A stretch of 64,000 nt of DNA from Eurosta solidaginis (taxonomy: Eukaryota > Arthropoda > Insecta > Diptera > Tephritidae). Numbering within the stretch: the first letter of the stretch is position 1; every line of letters starts with the position of its first letter. The position numbers were made by a program, and so were the translations under genes. The notes beneath the pieces are model-generated. The model had not been told where the DNA came from. It worked only from the letters and a program-made list of their open reading frames with translations, and did not search any database. This document shows, piece after piece, positions 56,797-64,000 of the stretch. Location: assembly GCF_040869045.1 (NCBI RefSeq), contig NC_090319.1, positions 344,700,302 to 344,764,301 of the forward strand, read 5' to 3'.

Positions 56797-58037
56797 TGTA
56801 CATGCATACATACATACCACATTTAAATGGATTATCAGTAAAAACTTAACAAGTGTACTCTTGACTTTGCATGCAATTTTGTTACACACATTAGGCCTTC
56901 TTCAGGCTGCAAATATAGCCTCAACCTCAGCATCAGCGAATGGCGTATACGCCGTGAAGGACAACAAGCCAATGTTGTTGTATGCAATGACATTGATAAA
57001 CTCAGACACATGTTAATATGTTAACATAGATACATACATATGTGTATATTTACATATATTCAAGTGCATCTCTTTTGTTGCAAAGGTAATGGTGTAATAT
57101 CATTATCACTTAATCGGGCTGAGAGGACGAATAAAAAATTACATATTTTCACTTAAATGCATTTGAGGTTAATATGTCTGAAGGGATCATCGTGGACACA
57201 ACATCGGAATACACTTGTTTCCTATAGCACCTAACAAATATGTATTTTTTATATGTGTAAGTGTTAAATACATGACTTGATTTAACGATTTTAACACCAA
57301 TAAATGGCACGAATTAAAATAAAATATTTAAAGCATTGTAAACGCTTCAATTTAAGTGTTAATAAATAAGTAATGTCGGTATAAGTATTTTAGCACGTTG
57401 TTGTGAGTCGTTATAAAATTATACATTAATTTGATTACGTAAAACTTGCGTAAATTTCCTAAAGACTATTTAGATTTGGCGCTTTCAACATTAATTTCTT
57501 GTTGATTTTGAAACCCGAAAGGTGTAAATGGACGTGCAATACATACATGCATCAACTGTTGAATAAACTTTTCTACGAACATATTTTGTTTAAGTGAGAT
57601 CTTTACGGACTGACTAGTTCAAACTGTTGAAAATTTAAGGCAAAATAAAAGATAAAATTTTGATCAAACGTTTTTGAAGCAAAAATCATTAGTACTGTGT
57701 TTTTGTGTTAACAATGGTTCGCCCCATTCAATGGGCACAACCACTTACGAATTGTTATCAAAGTCCTCTAAGTGGAGTCCAAGTGAACTTGCAGATTCAA
57801 CAGCGGCGGACCATAGGGAGATTTGAGTTTGAGGGGTGGGATCCACATTGCAATTGAAAAGTGGGTTTGTGCAATGTGGGGACACATCGCATGCACGACA
57901 TATAGTACGTACATATGTCGGGGTTAATTCTGGACAAGTAAGAGTTTAACCCGTTACAGTAACCAAAACGATGTTGGAAAATGCTGACTCGTGTCGCCCT
58001 TGCTAGCGTGCTTTCTTCTTATACAAGAGTAGGATTT
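56797..58037. other. No convincing gene; one weak small ORF
   Basis: Contains the ORF 56783-57016, discussed as a low-probability exon in the findings. Otherwise AT-rich sequence. Confidence 0.4.
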
Positions 58038-58430
58038 TGTAACGAATTTCGGGGAAGTTCCTGATGCACCTTATGCTGTCGTTCGAGTCGCTGAACTGCC
58101 GAATAAATAACTCAAATATTCAGTATAGCCAAATGTTCTTTATTTAAAACTGTACTTTACTAGTAGTACTTCTTAAATTAATTACTCGTGTGCTTCAATT
58201 ATAGCGTTCAACATCAAATTGATTCATTATTTCCCAGCTTGCGCTGCTTTTATACTCTCTATTGTCTCGTTCGCATATTTCTCCTAAGGTCTAGACTTTT
58301 CGCGTACCACTGGTAATTTTTGTCTCCTGTCTGTATCTGTTATTCACGTTTTGTCTTCTAGTTATATGCGTGTATATGTATAAGTAATGCTCTTAGCTGC
58401 AGACTAAGTGTATTTATGTGAAATATTCTC
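58038..58430 (-). mobile_element. Partial LTR 5 (truncated)
   Basis: Left end TGTAACGAATTTCGGGG and the minus-strand TATA box ('tttatactctc', ~58250) match the LTR family, closest to LTR 4. The other end is cut by the tandem repeat starting near 58430, so no target duplication can be seen. Confidence 0.8.
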
Positions 58431-59810
58431 TTTTTATACCTTTCATGAACATGAAATGGTATATTAACTTTGGTCCGATGTTTGTAACGTTGAGAAATAT
58501 AGAAGATAGACTCACCATTAAGTATGCCGAATTGATCAGGGCGACGAACTGAGTTGATATAGCCATGTCCGTCTGTCCGTCCGTCTGTCTGTTTGAACGC
58601 AAACTAGTCTCTCAAATTTTGAGATATCTCAATGAAATTTGTCACAGGGATGTATTTTTGTATTATATTAGACATTTTTTCGGATCCGGTAGGATCGGAC
58701 CAGTACAACACATATCTCCCATACAACCGATCGTTCAGATAAGACGATTTTGATCATTCCTGTCGCAATTTAGAAAGTACAAACGTGAAACTCGGTGATA
58801 TATATTCTAATATATCATAGATTTTCAGGAAAAAATCACTTTGATCGGAGCTATATATAGAATATATCCCATACAACCGAACGTTCAGATAGAAAGGTTT
58901 TTGGCAATTTCTCCCTTAAATTCCAATATAAAAACGTTAAACTTGGTGATATTTATTCTAATATATCATAGAAGATTTCATAAAAAATCATTTCGATCGG
59001 AGCTATATATAATATATATCCAATACAACCGATCGTTCAGATAGGATGATTTTTGGCCATTTCTCCCTTAATTTAGAAATTATAAACGTGAAACTCGGTG
59101 ATATATATTTTAATATAACGTAGAAAATTTTCTGAAAAAATCACTTTGATCGGAGCTATATATAGTATATATCCCATACAACCGTTGATATAGCCATGTC
59201 CGTCTGTCCGTCCATATGTCTGTTTGAACGCAAACTAGTCTCTCAAATTTTGAGATATCTCAATGAAATTTGTCACAGGGATGTATTTTTGTATTATATT
59301 AGACATTTTTTCGGATCCGGTAGGATCGGACCAGTATAACATATATCTCCCATACAACCGATCGTTCAGATAAGACGATTTTGATCATTCCTGTCGCCAT
59401 TTAGAAAGTACAAACGTGAAACTCGGTGATATATATTCTAATATATCATAGAAGATTTTCAGGAAAAAATCACTTTGATCGGAGCTATATATAGAATATA
59501 TCCCATACAACCGAACGTTCAGATAGAAACGTTTTTGGAAATTTCTCCCTTAATTTCCAATATAAAAACGTTAAACTTGGTGACACTTATTCTAATATCT
59601 CATAGAAGATTTCATGAAAAAATCATTTCGATCGGAGCTATATATAATATATATCCCATACAAGCAATCGTTCAGATAGGAAGATTTTTAGCCATTTCTA
59701 CCTTAATTTCCAAATATAAAAACGTTAAACTTGGTGATACTTATTCTAATATATCATAGAAGATTTCCTGAAGAAATCAGTTTGGTCGGAACTGTATGTA
59801 TTAGAGGTTT
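58431..59810 (+). repeat. ~632-bp tandem duplication built from ~152-bp units
   Basis: 'ttgatatagccatgtccgtctgtcc' starts near 58553 and again at 59184. Between them, 'cggagctatatata' recurs at 58846, 58998 and 59151, then 59480 and 59633. The two 632-bp copies look about 97-98% identical by eye. ORFs 58841-59044 and 59475-59759 are the same reading of the two copies and not genes. Confidence 0.9.
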
Positions 59811-59905
59811 ACGCCGATCACTTAATCGGTGGCGGCGGTGGCGTGTGCGGCACGCCGGTGTTCTTACTTTGAAAAGCTTGAATTTTCGATTTAAAAAAAT
59901 AGTAT

Positions 59906-60409
59906 TGTAACGAATTTACTGCAATTCCGCTTATTTCAAATCTTCTACTAAGGTTCGAATCACTAAACTGTTGAATAAATAACTCCACTTTTCAATAATG
60001 GAAAATGGCCTTTATTAAAGTACAATAACACTACTATTGCCCGACAGATAGCGTATTTAATTCAAACTGATTCGTGATGCCTCAGCCTGTGCCGCTTTTA
60101 TACTCTTCGGTTTCCTCCTTCACCAATTTCTCCTAAGGTCTAGTAATTTCGTGAACCTGTGTTTACGAGCTATATACACGTATAATTGCAATTTGTATCC
60201 ATATGCGTGTGTATATGTGAGCGGCTGATGATGACATGAGCTTGTGAGTATCTCTCTCTGTTGCCCCGCATGTATATGTGCAGACATAATGATTAATTTG
60301 TTTACGTACATACAAGTATAGCAGCTCGCTTTATTGTTGTTGTGGCTTTATTTACTTAGTATCAGATTAGTGATGGGAGTATCACTTAGTGTCACTTATA
60401 TTCGTCACA
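59906..60409 (-). mobile_element. Solo LTR 6 (504 bp), GTAT duplication
   Basis: TGTAACGAATTTACTGC left end, ATTCGTCACA right end, GTAT flanks both sides (59902-59905, 60410-60413). Minus-strand TATA box near 60100. A small extra piece ('ttgttgttgtggc' at ~60335) lies near the right end. Confidence 0.9.
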
Positions 60410-60413
60410 GTAT

Positions 60414-61147
60414 TTATGAAAGGGTTTGTTTGTATGTATTTAAGGAAATCAACGTGTTGGCCATTTCGGAATGATCCGAGGTTTTTGCCTCAAGATCTCG
60501 CAGACTGTTCAAACAAAGAAATAGGGATACATAAAATGGCCACACTTTTATCTGCATATCCCGTGCAAAGCGTAGTTTCACCTAGGGTTAACTCCTAATA
60601 ATCGTCGCGAACACAAATTCTTTAAATCATTTGTGGCTCCTTGGCGGCCACGCAAAAAGTTGACTTACGGTTGCTATTAATGGTTTATTAATACTCATGA
60701 CTCTCGTGGCACAGGGCGCCTCCAGTTTTTTCGGCTGTTTTTAAGAGCTACAATTCCCGATGTGCGAACAGTAGCAATCCCGACCACCAGTCACTACCAG
60801 GCCTTCTGACCCTCACACCATATTCCAGCACAGAAGCCATAGGACTGCGACTTCGAACTCATACCTTCGTCGACGTCATTTTCCTAGAAGCTCTAGGTAT
60901 AGCTCCGAAGACTTTCCAACGGATGCTTTTGCCGAGCTACACCAGAGAAACAAATTGAAACGTTAGGGAGTTCGGCCAACGATACCGTCATTGCGTAATG
61001 GGTGAAAATCGTATAATCCTCGGCGCATCTACATAATTAAAATTTTACAAGGACCCTGGATAAAATTTTTAAAATGTAGACCACAGTTTGTTGACGTTTG
61101 TATTCACATCATTGATTTCAATAGTCTCCGTTAAATAAAAACGATAT
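60414..61147. other. No recognisable gene
   Basis: The GC-richer part 60600-61020 resembles old transposon DNA but no motif identifies it. Confidence 0.35.
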
Positions 61148-61621
61148 TGTAACGAATTTACTTGCAAATCCTCTCATTTGCAATCTTCTGCTTAGTTCGA
61201 ATCACTAAACTGTTGAATAAATAACTCCAATGCAAAATGGCCTTTATTAAAGTACTTCACAATAAATAGCTCTACTATTGCCCGACAGATAGCGTGCTTA
61301 ATTGAAACTGACTCTAGCGCCTCTATCTGTCGCTGCCTTTTATACTCTTTGATTTCCTCGTTCGTATCTTCTAGGCGCTTCCATTTCCAGAGTCTACTAG
61401 TTGGCCATCAGCTATCAAATTTCTCAGCAGTAACTACAATTGCACGATTTTATAGCTTCTCTCATTGCATACTTTCGGGAGAATCTCAGACATGTGTAGA
61501 CATAATGATTGATTCATTTATGTAGATACATAATGATTGATTTATGGATGTGCATACAAGGCGCTGCTTAGCATCAGCTTAGAGATGGCAGTACCCCTTA
61601 GTGTTGCTAATATTCGTAACA
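61148..61621 (-). mobile_element. Solo LTR 7 (474 bp), ATAT duplication
   Basis: TGTAACGAATTTACTTG left end, ATATTCGTAACA right end, ATAT on both sides (61144-61147, 61622-61625). Minus-strand TATA box near 61345. Confidence 0.9.
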
Positions 61622-61625
61622 ATAT

Positions 61626-62645
61626 TTTAGAATGAAAGTCGACCGATTTTAAGTTGAAAGATGTTTACTGCTGTTTTCCGGCCTAATGATATAAGAGCTC
61701 ATTATTGATGACCGCGTACCTTCAGTTTTCAGACTAGTTCGACTGTCCACTTCGTTAGGGTAGTAGCACACACGGCCATTTTTACGACTGTCTTGGGAAA
61801 GCTTTTACTTCACCACTTTGAGTGTTCTTGCTAAGGACAAAGCCTCACCTGGTAAATACATATATGTGCCTACGTATTCACATTTGTAAAAGGAGCCGTA
61901 ACGTGTAGGTGATATTTAAACTTCGTTGATAGGCTATAATCAATGTGATTCACTCCAAGGGACTAGTTTTGGATAGGGCCGCCAACTTTATGTCAAACCG
62001 GGAGACTTGGGTGTTGAAGGATGAAGTGTTAAAATTAAAATTAACGCTATTGTATAGTTTCGCAAATAAACAACAGATGTTTGAATGTAAGCCCAAGTGA
62101 TTTTTCAAACCCTTCTCATACGTACATATATTCTCAACTTAAGTATGGAGTAAAAAAACATTTCAAAGGAGTGTTTATGCCTCTATAACCTACTAAAGGA
62201 TTTTGCATCACTGATTTCGCTTATTCTTTCAGCCAATCGCAATATAAAATTAAAAAAAGAATCGGCACTTTTTTGCTTTTTTTAACAACTTGAACACAAT
62301 TTGAAACGCCTTGGGTAATTTTATTTGAATTCATTGTTCATTATTTTTTGGAAAAAATATGCAAAGTGATTATTTATATAAATTTATTATATAACGTTTC
62401 TTTTAGTGTTTTGTTTTAATAACTTGGTGAATTGGGTGATGCAAAGTCCGTGTTAAGCTGACATCGAAAACACCTGTTTTTTTAAATAACTTTTGAACAG
62501 TTAGAAAGAATTAAATTTCGCAATTAGTTTCTTATAACTAACAGTGATGCGCATCCGTTAATACCACTTTCGACCATATCCGACCAATTTTCGATTTGAA
62601 CAATAAATGGCCTAAACAGTCTCTTAAACGAGTAGAAAATATATC
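61626..62645. other. No recognisable gene
   Basis: AT-rich; nothing shared with the other repeats was noticed. Confidence 0.4.
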
Positions 62646-64000
62646 ACAGAGTATATTAAGTTTGATTGGATAACGGTTGGTTGTACAGGTATAAAGGAAT
62701 CGAGATAGATAAGTTTTGAGGTATCTTGATGAAATTTGGTATGTAGGTTTCTGAGCACTCATCTCAGATCGCTATTTAAAATGAACGATATCGGACTATA
62801 ACCACGCCCACTTTTTCGATATCGAAAATTTCGAAAAACCGAAAAAGTGCAATAATTCATTACCAAAAACAGATAAAGCGATGAAATTTGGTAGGTGAGT
62901 TGAACTTATGATGCAGAACAGAAAATTAGTAAAATTTTGGACAATGGGTGTGGCACCGCCCACTTTTAAAAGAAGGTAATTTAAAAGTTTTGCAAGCTGT
63001 AATTTAGCAGTCGTTGAAGATATCATGATGAAATTTGGCAGGGACGTTACTCCTATTACTATATGTACGCTTAATAAAAATTAGTAAAATCGGAAAAGGA
63101 CCACGCCCACTTTAAAAAAAAAAATTGTTTAAGTAAAACTTTAACACAAAATTTAATATCTTTACAGTATATAAGTAAATTATGTCAACATTCAACTCCA
63201 GTAATGATATGGTGCAACAAAATACAAAAATAAAAGAAAATTTCAAAATGGGCGTGGCTCCGCCCTTTTTCATTTAATTTTTCTAGGATATTTTTAATGC
63301 CGTAAGTCGAACAACAATTTACCAATCCTTTTGAAATTTGGTGGGGGCATAGATTTTATGACGATAACTGTTTTCTGTGAAAATGGGCGAAATCGGTTGA
63401 AGCCACGCCCAGTTTTTATACACAGTCGTCCGCCTGTCCTTCCGCATGGCCGTTAACACGATAACTAGAGCAAAAATCGACATATCTTCACTGAACTTAG
63501 TTCACGTACTTATCTGAACGCACTTTATCTTGGTATAAAAAATGAACAAAATCCGACTATGACCACGCCCACTTTTTCGATATCGAAAATTACGAAAAAT
63601 GAAAAAAATGCCATACTTCTATACCAAATACGAAAAAAGGGATGAAACATGGTAATTGGATTGGTTTATTGACGCGAAATATAACTCTAGAAAGAACTCT
63701 GTGACACCTACCATATTAAGTAGAAGAAAATGAAAAAGTTCTGCAGGGCGAAATAAAAAACCCTGGAAATCTTGGCAGGTATTACATATATAAATAAATT
63801 AGCGGTATTCAACAGATGATGTTCTGGGTCACCCTGGTCCACATTTTGGTCGATATCTGGAAAACGCCTTCACATATACAACTACCACCACTCCCTTTTA
63901 AAACGCTCATTAGTACCTTTAATTTGATACCAATATCGTACAAACACATTCTAGATTCACCCCTGGTCCACCTTTATGGCGATATCTCGAAAAGGTGGGC
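62646..64000 (+). repeat. High-copy repeat copy R5 (continues past window)
   Basis: Starts within the family's 5' end ('cacagagtatatta'), lacks the 'ccgtccgtctgtcc' part near its start through a deletion at about 62710, then runs colinear with R1 to the window end, including the first ~130-bp unit at about 63900. Confidence 0.88.

Noticed and set aside
58841..59759. Two similar + strand ORFs
   Set aside because: Same reading of two tandem repeat copies, not paralogous genes.

Overview
This window looks like AT-rich intronic DNA from a dipteran, most plausibly a tephritid-like fruit fly. The reasons are the fly-like repeat content and one exon with fly-type splice signals (a CTAAT branch-point-like motif, a pyrimidine-rich tract, CAG/ and /GTAAGT). 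The genus is an inference. Only one convincing host coding exon is visible, at about 17270-18320 on the + strand. It encodes a long Q/N/T-rich extracellular N-terminus followed by TM1 and TM2 of a class A GPCR that I recognise as the SIFamide receptor (SIFaR). No later SIFaR exon was found downstream, so the following intron probably exceeds 45 kb and most of the window is likely intronic.

Nearly everything else is mobile-element DNA, much of it nested. The classes I can support are: (1) seven copies of one LTR, all apparently without internal retroelement sequence; six are complete, each flanked by a 4-bp NTAT target duplication; (2) a tRNA-derived SINE family in about six copies, three with 13-14 bp target duplications, plus other tRNA-like SINE fragments; (3) non-LTR retrotransposon remains, from a lightly damaged Jockey-like element (20736-24540, minus) to small R1/Jockey-like RT and RNase H fragments; (4) Helitrons with recognisable 5' TC and 3' hairpin-CTAG ends, two with both ends (30209-32010 minus, 54344-55940 plus) and one 5'-truncated (34165-34970 minus), plus a Pif1-type helicase remnant (28835-29062); (5) DNA transposons and MITEs: a dead hAT element (32400-33919), a PIF/Harbinger-like MITE, Tc1/mariner-like MITEs and several large fold-back elements ending in TTAGA..GGGTC; (6) an unclassified high-copy repeat (five copies) carrying ~130-bp tandem units.

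Layout: 1-1366 high-copy repeat; 3079-4879 three fold-back elements, two abutting and one nested; 6340-8010 and 9720-10440 LINE fragments; 10600-13880 (TTTTA)n low complexity with tRNA-like SINE heads; 15480-16200 pyrimidine-rich repeat; 16811-17179 SINE; 17270-18320 SIFaR exon; 18363-19978 fold-back with a nested high-copy repeat; 20340-24880 LINEs; 25947-31111 SINEs, MITEs and Helitron; 29957-36031 a duplicated block split by a hAT; 37093-38780 MITE and LINE; 39919-40875 MITE with a nested LTR; 40890-43560 unclassified GC-richer DNA and a 35-bp minisatellite; 43669-45120 high-copy repeat and LINE; 46006-52640 LTRs, LINE pieces and CGATA-rich arrays; 52888-56796 a three-level nest; 58038-61621 LTRs and a ~632-bp tandem duplication; 62646-64000 high-copy repeat. 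There is no operon or gene cluster; the only functional unit supported is the receptor exon.
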